Source: Mangrovivirga cuniculi
GTDB lineage: Bacteria > Bacteroidota > Bacteroidia > Cytophagales > Cyclobacteriaceae
NCBI RefSeq assembly: GCF_005166025.1
Contig: NZ_CP028923.1
Location: forward strand, 2,668,001 to 2,732,000
Length of the DNA stretch: 64,000 bases
Direction of reading: 5' to 3'
Both the position numbers and the translations under genes were made by a program. Below are positions 17,746-28,061 of this stretch, one piece after another; the stretch's first letter is position 1; the number at the start of each line of letters is the position of its first letter. The notes below the pieces were generated by a model, which searched no databases, was not told the DNA's origin, and saw only the letters and a program-made list of their open reading frames with translations.

Positions 17746-20700
17746 TCAAAATTGAAATCCGGCTGTAACATATGGGAGTAATTCCTCTTCAGAGTATCCT
17801 ACTGTAACGGCAAGAACTACCAATTTTAATGGTGAAAAATAAATCCCCCGCCATAACCGGTGTGCCATTTGTTACTATCTTCATTTTCATACCATACTCT
17901 GCCAACATCATGGAAAAGAATTATTCCAATGGAGGCAGGAAAAAGGTAAGTATTGAAACTAAATAACCTGGCTCTTAATTCGGTATTATTATAGAAAGAA
18001 CCATCACCAGCAAACCTGAATCTTCGATATCCTCTTAAATTGTCTGTTCCCCCAGCGTTTGTGCCTGGAAAAAGGCATAATCTCCAAAAGTATATCCTCC
18101 GCCAAATCTGGTTGACCAGGTTACCCTGCCCGGTAACCTGAAAGTCCAGTAGAAAGACAGGTCTCCACTTAGATAAGCAAAATCTTCACTGTATTCTGTA
18201 GCTCCGGCAAGTGCTGAGGCTGTAAGCAGGAATTTAATTCCCCTTTTTGGTAAAACAGGATGATCGATGTCCACATAAGATAATTCACTGGATAAACCGA
18301 TATAATGCCTGGTCTGAAAAATAAAGTCGTCATTGAATTCATCGGGAGGTAAAGTCGCGATAAAATTATCTTCGTTATCGTCTTTATCAAGCTTAAAATA
18401 CTGATATGCAGGCCCTGCTTTAAAATGGAATCTGTTTCCAAGATTACCACTAAGATATAGGCCAAGGTTAGCCTGGTTGAATCTGGCCCTGAAATATGAA
18501 ATAGGCTGTTCTGAAACGTTAAGACCAGGGGTTTCATTTCCAAAACCAAAGAAGTTTCGCACATAATTTGGCGCCAGGAGATTTGCTTCTATGTTAAAAT
18601 CAAGTTTTTTATAAACATCAATAAAATTTCCGGTATACCTGATGTTAAATGCGTTTGTCCTGAAAGCATAATTGGCGGTAACTCTTTGTCTCAAAGCATA
18701 GGGCTCTTTTCTGAATCCATGTTTTATATAATCAAGTCCGCCACCCACGAAAATGCCATCATCAATATTAAATTCAAATGAGAGTAACGGGATTAGAAGA
18801 TTATATTTAAAATTTTTTCGGTCATAATAATAAACAGATGGATCTTTACTGACCTTTGTTTTCCAGCCTTCCCCTTCATTAAAAACGCCCAGAGAATCAT
18901 AAGCATATTTATAAACCAATATTTTTGGTTGCTTTACCGGTGTTTCATTTCTTATCGTATCCTCTCCTTCTCCTTTAAACACCCTTATTTTTATGTCAGT
19001 TTTATTGTCCCCTTCAAATTCTATTACATCATCTCCGGCACGAGTATAAATCCTGATCTCTTTTGTGATTTCCGGTTTAAACTTTCTTTTGTAAATGACC
19101 TGTTCTCTATCTCTGTCATCACCATCAATTTTTTTCATTTCCACCCTGACTTCACCGTCATCCTGTATCTTCACTTCCACTTTTTCATGTTTATCCGAAC
19201 CGTAGACATCCACTTTTTCCGCTATAAAATCATAATATTCAAGCGCTTGGTTTACCAGGTCATCCCTTCTTGATAACAATCTTTTTTGAACCTTTTGTAC
19301 AGTTTTCTGTGAAATATTGTCTGGAAAACGACTAACAGCTTCTTTGATCACCTCATCAGTTAGTTCGTTTTGAACATCCTCCGCCAGGTCTTTCCAATCC
19401 TCTTTATCAAGTTCATTAAGAAAGGTTCTGTCGAAATATCTGCCATTAAACATGAAGGTATTGATATCATCTATTTCTTCATCAAATCCCTGAAATTTGG
19501 GCATCAGCCACTTTCGGGAAGCTATTTTGGGAATAAATCCTTCATTAACGAAATATGCCTGGTCCCGGTCTCGTGGCACAGCAATATATCTATTGCCTTT
19601 TTCTTTATCTATTTGTGCCCAGCGCCACTGATCGTCATGCCTGTCCCAGTCTGCAATGACTATATCCAGCAATCTTGCCTTTAGGAGTAGCTTTTGGTCA
19701 ACGGTATTGTCATTATCCTCTTTAAGGTTTTCGAGTACCTTGTCAGTACTATCGTAATCCTCTGGCTTAGCATCCGGAGGTTTGGGTTCTCTTTTTTCAA
19801 ACAAGTATACACCACCTCCGAATTCTTTTTGATAGATGCCAAGTGCAGGATCTTCAGGTAACCAGACTAATTCAGGTTCTGCATGAGGAATCCCGATAGC
19901 TTCTGCCATCGGAGGTATAGTAAGAGCTGCATATGGATTGCTGGCAGAAATCTGATCCTGGACTATATCTTTAGCTACCGTTTCCCTTAGTACCTCAGGA
20001 ATAGCTGATTCAGGAAATTTATTCACCGACCTAAGTACATATTGAGTGCCAGCGCTATCTTCCAGTCTAAGACTCTTTGTTTGTTGTCCACCTCCCCTTT
20101 TAACTATTTTGAGCCCGCCCTTTTCTTCTTTTATATCCAGAACCCTGAATTCATTTTCTACGGACCATATTTCTCTGTAGTTTTCTCCAAACAGTTTTCG
20201 TTTAAACTTCTTTGCTTCATATTGATTTGTTATCGTCGTATCAACTTTGGCAGGAAAATCTCTCTTAATGTCATCAGACCCCATATTCTTAGGTGCCTCA
20301 GCCAGGTAATCAAAAAGTTTATTTGAGTATAATGTGTCTCCGTAGCTATTAAAAAAATCCACTGATACTTTTTCATCATAAATATTTAATGCAGCATAGC
20401 CCTTAGATTCAGCTGAGAAACGGGCCGGATTTCTTCGTCTTTTCACATTACTCAATTTCGCAGCTGATCCACTGACAATATAATGTGATCTATCTGTTTC
20501 AATATATTGAAGTGAATGTTCATGCCCGGCAACATGAATTGTATAGGGATGCCTTTTAAGCAAATCATGAAGGCGCTCAGACATTTCTCTATATACAGGG
20601 TGCGGCCGGTCCTGAATATTTCCAAACCAGGTTCTGTATAGCGGATAGATCGAGCCAATTCCGGGAAGAGGAAGATATAGTTGCTGATTAGCTGCAGTTA

Positions 20701-21424
20701 AAGGGAAAAGATGTTCTTTTATAGTATAAGCACCATTGTGCTCACCAAAAGTGAAGACCGGGTGATGCATTGCGATTATTTTGATTTTCTCCTTATGCCT
20801 GACGAGAATGTCATTTATAGCATAGAGAACCTCTTCACCGGTTTTATTTTCACAATCACTGTCTTCTCCGGGACGAGTATCATGAGATTGCAGCCACCAT
20901 TGGCTGTCAATATAAACTATGATCACTTTGTCGTTTATTACGCGATATTCAGGACCCGGACAGCCATTGTAAGGAAAATAATATACGTTAGGTTTATCAA
21001 GTGATCTAACAAAATTTTGTTGCCTTTTTACTTGTTGCAGACCATATTTCCTTCCTCTTGCCCAGTCGTGGTTTCCCGGGACAAATGAAACTATGGTATT
21101 GGGTAAACTGGAGGCTTCAACTTGCCTTAATAATACATCTTTATATTTAGTGTAGTTTTTATCGTCTTTAGTGGGAAGTCCTAATGGATAGATATTGTCG
21201 CCCAGGAAAATAATTTCTTTTTGAATATTATTATTATGATTATCAAGAATATTATCTATAACAGGATGAGAATCACCAATTTCAAATTTTCCAGCGTCAC
21301 CAACCAAAAGTATTTTAAGCTCCTGCCCTTTAGATTGGTGCGAAATCAATAAAGATAAAAGCAATACCAGCCAAATTATTGAATTGTATTTAACTATATT
21401 AATCCCGTTTTTAGCCATCTTCAT
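17746..21424 (-). CDS. Metallophosphoesterase with kinase-like module and Omp85-type barrel, frameshifted near its end
   Basis: A continuous frame covers 21424-18035 (1129 residues); restoring one G at each of two G5 runs (C runs at 18049-18053 and 17845-17849) extends it to 17746, giving 1226 residues. Domains: signal peptide 1-34; calcineurin-like phosphoesterase about 36-350 with GDAG (42), GDN (75), GNHD (117), MHHP (219), GHEH (300). Residues about 450-740 resemble a protein-kinase-like fold: VLRSVNK (463-469), catalytic-loop-like ADWDRHDDQW (591-600) and PRDRDQAYF (617-625), compare Fam20C/CotH. From about 870 it is an outer-membrane barrel with the Omp85 motif GTDNLRGYRRFRFAGD and a terminal F. 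It probably works on the cell surface or periplasm. It begins directly after the class V aminotransferase stop. The kinase reading is my inference. Confidence 0.85.
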
Positions 21425-22579
21425 TTATATTAATCTCTTCACTACAGAGATGAATTTACTGATATCTTCAGGAGTATTGTAAACATTTATGGATATTCTA
21501 ATTAAAGTCTTTCTTACAGATACTGAAATATTTTCTTTTTTGAGTTCATCAGCTAATTGAGTTGCTGAAACATTACTTTCTGAGAGATCTATTCCTATCA
21601 AGTGGTTTTCTCTTTCACGAGCATTATTAATTTTTAGGCCACTTGATTCACAAAACTGAATTAAATCTTTACTCAATTCTTCACAATACTTGTTAACGCC
21701 TTCTACAGTCCACATATTCAGTTGTTCCAGAGCATCTCTAAGCATTGGTAGGAGAATAAAATTACTGAATTCGCCAACATTAAATCGAGATGCTCCCTCA
21801 TCATATTCATCTGTATAATTAGTCAGGGAAGAAAAATCTGCTGCATTCGACCTGTTCATCCATGAATATTCTATCGGCTCACCCTGATTCAAAGATTCAT
21901 CTACATATAATAAACCAATGGAATAAGGGCCGAAAAGCCATTTATAAGAAGCTACTATGAGTGCATATAGATTGCATTCTGCGATATCAAGCGGAACAGC
22001 TCCGACAGACTGAGTTCCATCCACAATTAATTTAATGCCTTTTTCATGACATACTTTCCCTATTTCTTTTAAGTTAAAGGCCGTGCCGTCAATCCAGTGA
22101 ACTGTTGGGATAGCAATAATAGAAGTTTTGTCGGTGATGGAATTGATAAGCTTTTTACTCCAGGTAATTTCACTTTCAGAAGAAGGTTTTGGGATTTCTT
22201 TAAGATTAGCGCCATTATTTTTACACCAGTTATCAATTGTATAATAGCTGCTTGGAAACTCATCGGCTACCATTAGAATCTCATCATTTTTATTTCCTTC
22301 CAGGTTTCTGAAAACTGAAGCATAACCGTAGGAAGTAGATGGAATTAAAGCTATTTGTTCGGATTTACAATTAACAAGTTTTGAATAAAGTGATTTGATC
22401 TGCTCTTTAATAGTAAAGAAATCGTCCGGATTAATTTTTGTTGGATCTCCTTTTGACTTAATCCCTTGAATACCTGCTTGTTGACTCGAGGTAAGTAAAG
22501 GAGACATATAAGCGCAATTCAAATAAATAGTTTCAGGAGAAAGACTGAATTTTTCTTTTTGGCATGTTAATTCCGGCAT
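21425..22579 (-). CDS. PLP-dependent class V aminotransferase / cysteine desulfurase-like enzyme
   Basis: 384 residues, full length. PLP-binding Lys213 in SYKWLFGPYS, Asp187 and Gln190 in LIVDGTQSVGA, and His161 in PTVHWIDGT match the class V fold shared by selenocysteine lyases, isopenicillin-N epimerases and the C-S lyase EgtE. No active-site loop Cys typical of SufS (RxGHHCA) is visible, so it is unlikely to be a Fe-S desulfurase. Its stop abuts the start of the metallophosphoesterase gene (no gap), so translation is probably coupled. The substrate is unknown. Confidence 0.85.
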   Translation of the reverse strand: MPELTCQKEKFSLSPETIYLNCAYMSPLLTSSQQAGIQGIKSKGDPTKINPDDFFTIKEQIKSLYSKLVNCKSEQIALIPSTSYGYASVFRNLEGNKNDEILMVADEFPSSYYTIDNWCKNNGANLKEIPKPSSESEITWSKKLINSITDKTSIIAIPTVHWIDGTAFNLKEIGKVCHEKGIKLIVDGTQSVGAVPLDIAECNLYALIVASYKWLFGPYSIGLLYVDESLNQGEPIEYSWMNRSNAADFSSLTNYTDEYDEGASRFNVGEFSNFILLPMLRDALEQLNMWTVEGVNKYCEELSKDLIQFCESSGLKINNARERENHLIGIDLSESNVSATQLADELKKENISVSVRKTLIRISINVYNTPEDISKFISVVKRLI

Positions 22580-22732
22580 AAAATCATAACAAATATTTAA
22601 TGAAAAATAATCATAGTGAATAATAAAACCTAATGAATGAAATATTCTGGAAAAATATGATTAGTTTTTTAAATAAATTATTTATCATAACCAACTTTTT
22701 AATTTATATATAAAACTCTTTGCTCCTTTAAA

Positions 22733-24121
22733 ATGAACAAAAAGGCAATAAGGTTTGAAGCGCTGGATATTACTCGTGGATTTGCTATTTTAACAATGGT
22801 ACTTTCCGGAGTCATTCCATATAAAATCTTACCGGATTATATGTATCATGCACAAATACCACCTCCCGATCACGTATATGACCCGAATTTACCGGGACTA
22901 ACGTGGGTAGACTTAGTATTTCCGTTATTTATTTTTTGTCTTGGAGCAGCAATTCCATTTGCCATAGGTTATAAATTGCGGAAAGGAACTAGTAAAGCAC
23001 ATATAGTTGTAGAAATTTTCAAGCGTTTTGGCTTATTAGTTATCTTTTCCATTATCCTACAACATTTCAGGCCACATCAAATGTTAAATCCACCTGATAC
23101 AATTACATGGATAAAAGCAATAATCGGATTTGTTGTATTGTTCTGCTTATTTGTAAAGCTTCCTGAAAGATTTGGGTTTTACAGGTATGTAGTTAGAGCT
23201 ATCGGCTGGAGTCTTACATTGTTAATTATTTTCACTACCAGTTATCATGATCCTTCTGGTTTTAGTGCTGGTAGAAATGATATTATTTTGTTAGTTCTTT
23301 CTTATATATACTTGTTCTCTGCCTTATTATTTTTGTTTGAGGATAAAAAAAATATTATCTATATTTTCACTGTTTTGGGGTTGCTGGCATTTCGGCTAAC
23401 ACATAACGAAATAGAATTTGTAGGTGCTATCTGGAATTGGAACCCTTTACCATCAATTTATAGTTTTAGATTTCTTCAGTATCTATTCATAGCTATACCC
23501 GGGATTATTGCAGGAAAAATATATTTAAGTCATTATCAGGAAACACCTAATTCGGCTCCCGGGAGGAATTATATTATTCTGATTTTAATATTAATATTTT
23601 TAGTTGTAGCTACCCTTATCGGGTTTCAGGAACGAATACAGCTTTTCTCTTTTATTATTTCAATTGCATTAATATTGTTAGGATTTTATATAGTTAAAAA
23701 ATATCAGTATTCTCTATTTACCTTGATTTCCTTTGGAGCGGGAGTGATTTTACTTTTGATTGGATATTTTACTGAAAACTACGAAGGTGGAATAAAGAAA
23801 GATCCATCAACGTTATCTTATTTCTTTATAACTTCTGGTCTATCATATTTTATTTTACTGTCATTTACTCTTTTGATAAAAAAATATAAACAATTAAGAT
23901 TTTTAACTTTATTATCTCAAAATGGGAAAAACCCAATGATTGCCTATGTAGCCTTTGGAAATTTACTATGGCCTATTATAGCAATAACGGGCCTTGAACC
24001 ATTAATTTTAGCTGTCTCTCAGGATATATTAACAGGATTGATTAGAGGAATTGCATATACTTTAATTATCGCGATGATTACCGCTTTTTTTACAAAAAAA
24101 AATATATACTGGAAAACCTGA
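22733..24121 (+). CDS. DUF5009-type multi-pass membrane protein (NagX / HGSNAT-like)
   Basis: 462 residues with about 11 hydrophobic segments. The start (RFEALDITRGFAILTMVLSG) and the block PGLTWVDLVFPLFIFCLGAAIPFAIG are typical of DUF5009 proteins, relatives of heparan-alpha-glucosaminide N-acetyltransferase. Such proteins are thought to transfer acyl groups to sugars across the inner membrane, but no activity is proven for most. Monocistronic; it ends exactly back to back with the VOC gene (stop codons share TGATCA). Confidence 0.85.
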   Translation: MNKKAIRFEALDITRGFAILTMVLSGVIPYKILPDYMYHAQIPPPDHVYDPNLPGLTWVDLVFPLFIFCLGAAIPFAIGYKLRKGTSKAHIVVEIFKRFGLLVIFSIILQHFRPHQMLNPPDTITWIKAIIGFVVLFCLFVKLPERFGFYRYVVRAIGWSLTLLIIFTTSYHDPSGFSAGRNDIILLVLSYIYLFSALLFLFEDKKNIIYIFTVLGLLAFRLTHNEIEFVGAIWNWNPLPSIYSFRFLQYLFIAIPGIIAGKIYLSHYQETPNSAPGRNYIILILILIFLVVATLIGFQERIQLFSFIISIALILLGFYIVKKYQYSLFTLISFGAGVILLLIGYFTENYEGGIKKDPSTLSYFFITSGLSYFILLSFTLLIKKYKQLRFLTLLSQNGKNPMIAYVAFGNLLWPIIAITGLEPLILAVSQDILTGLIRGIAYTLIIAMITAFFTKKNIYWKT

Positions 24122-24484
24122 TCAAGTTTGATCAAACATAATTTTATTACCATCAGGATCTACAATCACAATAGATGTTAGGCGTTTGGATTTATTATCT
24201 TCAGTAGCCTTTATTATTTTTAATCCTGTATTATCCATTCCCTCTTTAATCTTATCGAGATCATTTGCGTTAAACATTAAAATGTTTTTCTCAAACATAC
24301 CCTGGAACAAACCTATTTGCAGGTTATCATTTCTCATTATTCGCCACTTGGTAAGATTATTATCAGGAAAACCCTGGTTAGTATGTCCTCCATCAACTAC
24401 TTTAAATCCCAGTTGCTGATAGAAGTTTATACTTTCCATGATATCTTTTACTTTTAAACTCAAAGAAAATTGTCCGAGCTGCAT
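24122..24484 (-). CDS. VOC superfamily (glyoxalase-like) protein
   Basis: 120 residues, one VOC module pair: LGQFSLSLKVKDIMESINFYQQLGFKV at the start and IVDPDGNKIMFD at the end. The usual N-terminal His metal ligand is replaced (FSLSLKV), and only some ligands remain, so it may be a binding rather than an enzymatic protein. The stop codon is adjacent to that of the convergent DUF5009 gene with no terminator between. Confidence 0.85.
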   Translation of the reverse strand: MQLGQFSLSLKVKDIMESINFYQQLGFKVVDGGHTNQGFPDNNLTKWRIMRNDNLQIGLFQGMFEKNILMFNANDLDKIKEGMDNTGLKIIKATEDNKSKRLTSIVIVDPDGNKIMFDQT

Positions 24485-24626
24485 ATTTCCCCCTTTCTTA
24501 TGTGATCGCTACAATTATAACGTGGTAAATATTGAATTATTTCAATCTTTAATTGAACTTTAATAATAAATATAACGAAAATAAATGTATTTAGTTATTT
24601 TTGGTATGAGATTTAGACTATTAATA

Positions 24627-25460
24627 TTACTTCAACTCATACTTTAATTTGATTATATCCGGACTACCATCTCTCGCTTCATTCGAGATAAAAAGGTCAC
24701 CGTTTGAATTAAAAGTTATACCTTCAGGCTGATTAAAAATCCTGGGATTGAGGTTGTGAAATGATTTTAGGTTTTGATTTTCATCAAATACGGCAAGCCA
24801 TTTACCGACATGAGATATAATATAAATATCATTGTTAAGTGGATTTGTTGCAGCTCCGGAAGGACTCACATGTATTTTTTCTTTTCCATTTAATTGCTTC
24901 CCGGTTATTTTCCAATCTTTCGTTTTTGTGATTTTATTTGAATTTAGATTTAGCTTGTATGATCTTGCTTCATCTTTATCATCTCCTTTACAGTTTTTAC
25001 AAAGCAAGAAAATCGAATTATCCTTTGAGGAGAGAATAAGAGTTTCAAAATCATTTTTACCTTTAAAAGGAAAATCAATTTTTTTTGAAATTACGTTTTT
25101 CGAAAAAGCGTTTGAAACTACATATATATCACCATCACTCTCGAGGCAATAATATTTATTATGAAATAGGGCTAAAGCCTCAAAATCCATGCTTTTCTTA
25201 AAATCTGAGACTTTAATTATTTCCTTTGATTGGATATTTACTTTATAAAGTCTGCCCCTTTCGTCTTGAATACAGATAAACTCGTAATTATCGGACCATA
25301 AAATACCCGATACTTCGTTAAGTTGATCAGGGAGAATAAATTTTTCTCTGTTCTCATAGCTATATCCTGGTGGTAAAGTGTATTTTTTATCATTATTAAA
25401 AGAGCAGGTAGAGGACAGTAGAATAATCCCTAAAAAGAATATAAATTGATTATATTTCAT
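24627..25460 (-). CDS. SdiA-regulated-type beta-propeller lipoprotein
   Basis: 277 residues. Lipoprotein signal with Cys19 (FFLGIILLSSTCS). The mature part is a six-bladed-propeller-like domain of the SdiA-regulated/esterase-like phytase type: LNEVSGILWSDNYEFICIQDE near residue 45, MDFEALAL, NDFETLIL, VSPSGAATNPLNNDIYI, FNQPEGITFNSNGDLFISNE. These blocks (E-x-S-G and PEGI motifs) are typical. Function is unknown; surface or periplasmic location is expected. Divergent from the HD-PycTM gene with 42 bases between start codons. Confidence 0.85.
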   Translation of the reverse strand: MKYNQFIFFLGIILLSSTCSFNNDKKYTLPPGYSYENREKFILPDQLNEVSGILWSDNYEFICIQDERGRLYKVNIQSKEIIKVSDFKKSMDFEALALFHNKYYCLESDGDIYVVSNAFSKNVISKKIDFPFKGKNDFETLILSSKDNSIFLLCKNCKGDDKDEARSYKLNLNSNKITKTKDWKITGKQLNGKEKIHVSPSGAATNPLNNDIYIISHVGKWLAVFDENQNLKSFHNLNPRIFNQPEGITFNSNGDLFISNEARDGSPDIIKLKYELK

Positions 25461-25502
25461 AAATTAATGTTAGAATAAATAAATATATACAGAAATAAAG
25501 AT

Positions 25503-26741
25503 ATGTCTGTAAACCTTGATATACTTTCCAAAGCTGAAGATCATGTCAAAAACATTATATCAGATAAACAAAACAATGATCTTCTTTATCACAACCTTGA
25601 TCATACTGTTGGTGTGGTTCAAGCCTGTGAGGAGATGGCCGATTTTTATAAATTAAATGTTACCGATTATAATGTGCTTATATGTTCGGCCTGGTTTCAT
25701 GATATTGGGTATTTTCTGGGTGAACAGGAACACCATGAAGAAATAAGTGTTGGTGAAGCAAGAGACTTTTTATCATCAGAAGGTGTGCCTGCAGAATTTA
25801 TTGAAAAGGTCGAAGGATGTATCATGGCTACAAAAATGCCCCAATCTCCTAATGGTCTTTTACAGGCAATTTTGTGTGATGCTGATTTATATCATTTGGG
25901 TACCGATGAGTTCTATTCAAAAAGTAAACGACTAAAGGAGGAGACCGAAATCATATGTGATAAAGATTTCTCTGAAAATGAATGGATAAAAATTAATCTT
26001 GATTTTCTTCGATCACATAATTATCACACAGATTACGGTAAAAAATTTTTAGAACCAGTTAAGCAAGAGAACCTTGATAGGTTGGGAAAAAACTACCAGG
26101 TATTTTATGAAGATGAGCCATCAGAAGGAAACACTTCCGTAACCGAACCTCATCAAATAAAAGAAGATCTCCCTGAGATCACGAGAAAAACTGAAAATAA
26201 GAAGGTTAAGAAGAAAAAGAAAAAACCTGATCGTGGGATTGAAACAATGTTCAGAATAACTGCTCGTAATCATATTGAATTGAGTGCTATTGCTGATAAT
26301 AAAGCAAACATAATGATATCGGTCAATTCTATAATTGTCTCAATATTAGTAACGGTATTATTCAGAAAATTTGAGGAATATCCGAATTTAATTTTACCCT
26401 CCATATTTTTATTAGTAACCTGTTTAGTGACCATGGTATTTGCAATTCTGGCTACCCGTCCTAATGTTACATCAGGAGTATTTACTGAGGAAGATATCAA
26501 GATGAAAAGATCTAATTTATTGTTCTTTGGTAATTTCTTTCGGATGAGCCTTGACGATTATCAGAAAGGAATCAAAGAAATGATGAATGATCCTGATTTT
26601 TTATATGGTAGTTTAACTAAAGATATATTCTTCCTGGGGAAAGTTCTGGGACGAAAATACCGGTTGTTAAGATATGCTTATACTGTTTTTATGTATGGGT
26701 TTATATTTTCAGCTCTTGCTTTTGGTATTGCAATGATATAA
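25503..26741 (+). CDS. HD-domain phosphohydrolase fused to a PycTM (Pycsar effector-type) membrane domain
   Basis: 412 residues. Residues about 5-195 are an HD hydrolase with His34 (NLDHT), His66-Asp67 (WFHDIGY) and Asp126 (CDADLYHLG). A Lys-rich linker (KKVKKKKKKPDRG, about 233-245) leads to a PycTM/DUF5706-like domain: FRITARNHIELSAIADNKAN, two helices at about 268-288 and 296-317 and a last one at 390-412. In Pycsar defence, PycTM proteins are cyclic-pyrimidine-activated membrane-damaging effectors. Here no PycC cyclase gene lies nearby, and the HD domain might instead degrade a nucleotide signal. Databases call such proteins Pycsar-effector family; a housekeeping role is possible. Confidence 0.85.
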   Translation: MSVNLDILSKAEDHVKNIISDKQNNDLLYHNLDHTVGVVQACEEMADFYKLNVTDYNVLICSAWFHDIGYFLGEQEHHEEISVGEARDFLSSEGVPAEFIEKVEGCIMATKMPQSPNGLLQAILCDADLYHLGTDEFYSKSKRLKEETEIICDKDFSENEWIKINLDFLRSHNYHTDYGKKFLEPVKQENLDRLGKNYQVFYEDEPSEGNTSVTEPHQIKEDLPEITRKTENKKVKKKKKKPDRGIETMFRITARNHIELSAIADNKANIMISVNSIIVSILVTVLFRKFEEYPNLILPSIFLLVTCLVTMVFAILATRPNVTSGVFTEEDIKMKRSNLLFFGNFFRMSLDDYQKGIKEMMNDPDFLYGSLTKDIFFLGKVLGRKYRLLRYAYTVFMYGFIFSALAFGIAMI

Positions 26742-26787
26742 AGGACCGGCTATACATGAAAAATATGGCCGGTCCTGTTTTATTTTT
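26742..26787. terminator. Terminator between convergent genes
   Basis: AGGACCGGC (26742-26750) pairs with GCCGGTCCT (26768-26776), with extra pairing inside the loop (TATA...TATG), followed by GTTTTATTTTTG. It lies between the HD-PycTM stop at 26741 and the opposing stop at 26789. Confidence 0.75.
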
Positions 26788-26788
26788 G

Positions 26789-27388
26789 TTACCTATTATA
26801 AAATGAAATACCTGCTTGTATACCAAAGTAGTTCTGAGCCTCAAAATCGTCATTTTTGAAATTAGCATAATAAGAAAGTCCCAGATTAAGTCCGAAACCG
26901 GGATAAACCCAATACACCACTCCTACTTCCGGGTTTAAAGAAAATTGCCAGGTTTCATCTGTAAAAGCAAAGATACCGATATCTGTTTCTCTGTTAATGT
27001 AAGTGGTCCCAATACCTAAATTAACATAAGGACGGATTTCATCTTCGAGAAATTGCTTACCAATTGTAAAATAAATTGGAACCGCATCTTGATATCTGTA
27101 TTGTCTACCCGAAATTGAAGTATTACCATCAACCGCGGTTTTATAACCACTATCTTCATAAAAAACATTATAACCGGTCTTAAAACCAAGCATTACTCCG
27201 CCATTTACTTCACTTCGAAATGACAAATTTAATCCTCTGAATGACACTTCTTCAATATAATCCGAAAGATCTCCAGTGGGCAGACCAAGCGAATAACTAA
27301 TAGATGTATATTTTGTTTGAGCATTCATTTGATAAGAAGCTATCAGGAGTAGTCCTGAAATTGTATATAATAATATCTTTTTCATCAT
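26789..27388 (-). CDS. Outer-membrane beta-barrel protein (OmpW/porin-like)
   Basis: 199 residues. Signal peptide MMKKILLYTISGLLLIASYQMNAQ, then an eight-stranded barrel pattern (LGLPTGDLSDYIEEVSFRG, VYWVYPGFGLNLGLSYYANF) ending in SFYNR. Its start codon directly follows the stop of the DUF4136 gene, so it is the last gene of a leftward envelope operon. No ligand can be proposed. Confidence 0.8.
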   Translation of the reverse strand: MMKKILLYTISGLLLIASYQMNAQTKYTSISYSLGLPTGDLSDYIEEVSFRGLNLSFRSEVNGGVMLGFKTGYNVFYEDSGYKTAVDGNTSISGRQYRYQDAVPIYFTIGKQFLEDEIRPYVNLGIGTTYINRETDIGIFAFTDETWQFSLNPEVGVVYWVYPGFGLNLGLSYYANFKNDDFEAQNYFGIQAGISFYNR

Positions 27389-28036
27389 CTATTTGTTTAA
27401 ATATGGTGATTGTTCAAAGCCCTGGTCTATAGAAGTATTTATTCTGGAAATGATAGAAGAATTGCTTCCCTGTAGTAATCCATTCACTACCATTGTCCAG
27501 TAAACAGGTATAATGTCATTAAATTGCGAATCACCTAAAGGTGTTAATTGTACTAATAAGGTTCCTGTAGTATATCCTGTTGTAACTGGAGGGTAAGGAT
27601 ACCACCATCCACCACCATTACAATACCATGGATACCACCAGCACCAATAGCCATAATCGTAATAATAAAATATAGTTGTCAATGTAGTGTAAGATGGTAG
27701 AATAACAACATCAGGGTTATCTTCTTCATTTACTCTTGTCCAACCATAATTATTCATGTTTTCTTCGATTTGACTCAAAATTGGATCTGCAAATTCAGGA
27801 TCCATAAATTCCGGGGTATCATCACCCGGTCTTTCATCACCAATTTCAATGATTTCGTCTGGCAGAGCGTAGGTTGTTACACTTCCGAAATCATATGTGT
27901 CATCAAAATTCGTTACAACGACATCAAGATCTGATACGTATTCAGCACCGCCCGGCTGACAACCCTGAAGGAGTATCATTACATTAATAATGACTCCAAA
28001 ATAGAAGTACTTAGTAAGGTTTTTAATCATCTTCAT
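27389..28036 (-). CDS. DUF4136 lipoprotein
   Basis: I use the ATG at 28036 (MKMIKNLTKYFYF); an ATG two codons later is equally good, and longer extensions run into the upstream gene. About 215 residues with a lipobox Cys in MILLQGCQPG. The mature part matches DUF4136: VVVTNFDDTYDFGSVTTYALPDE near the start, PDVVILPSYTT in the middle, and a Tyr/Trp-rich loop (YYYDYGYWCWWYPWYCNGGG). It overlaps neither neighbour and abuts the next barrel gene. Probable outer-membrane-attached protein of unknown role. Confidence 0.85.
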   Translation of the reverse strand: MKMIKNLTKYFYFGVIINVMILLQGCQPGGAEYVSDLDVVVTNFDDTYDFGSVTTYALPDEIIEIGDERPGDDTPEFMDPEFADPILSQIEENMNNYGWTRVNEEDNPDVVILPSYTTLTTIFYYYDYGYWCWWYPWYCNGGGWWYPYPPVTTGYTTGTLLVQLTPLGDSQFNDIIPVYWTMVVNGLLQGSNSSIISRINTSIDQGFEQSPYLNK

Positions 28037-28061
28037 TCTGTTTTGATTAATAAAAAACTTG

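Noticed and set aside
18929-20326. Several plus-strand ORFs inside the phosphoesterase gene
   Set aside because: They are antisense to a well-supported gene with clear motifs, and are poor in known domain features.
25503-26741. Complete Pycsar defence locus
   Set aside because: No cyclase-like gene within several kilobases on either side; neighbours are a propeller lipoprotein and barrel proteins.
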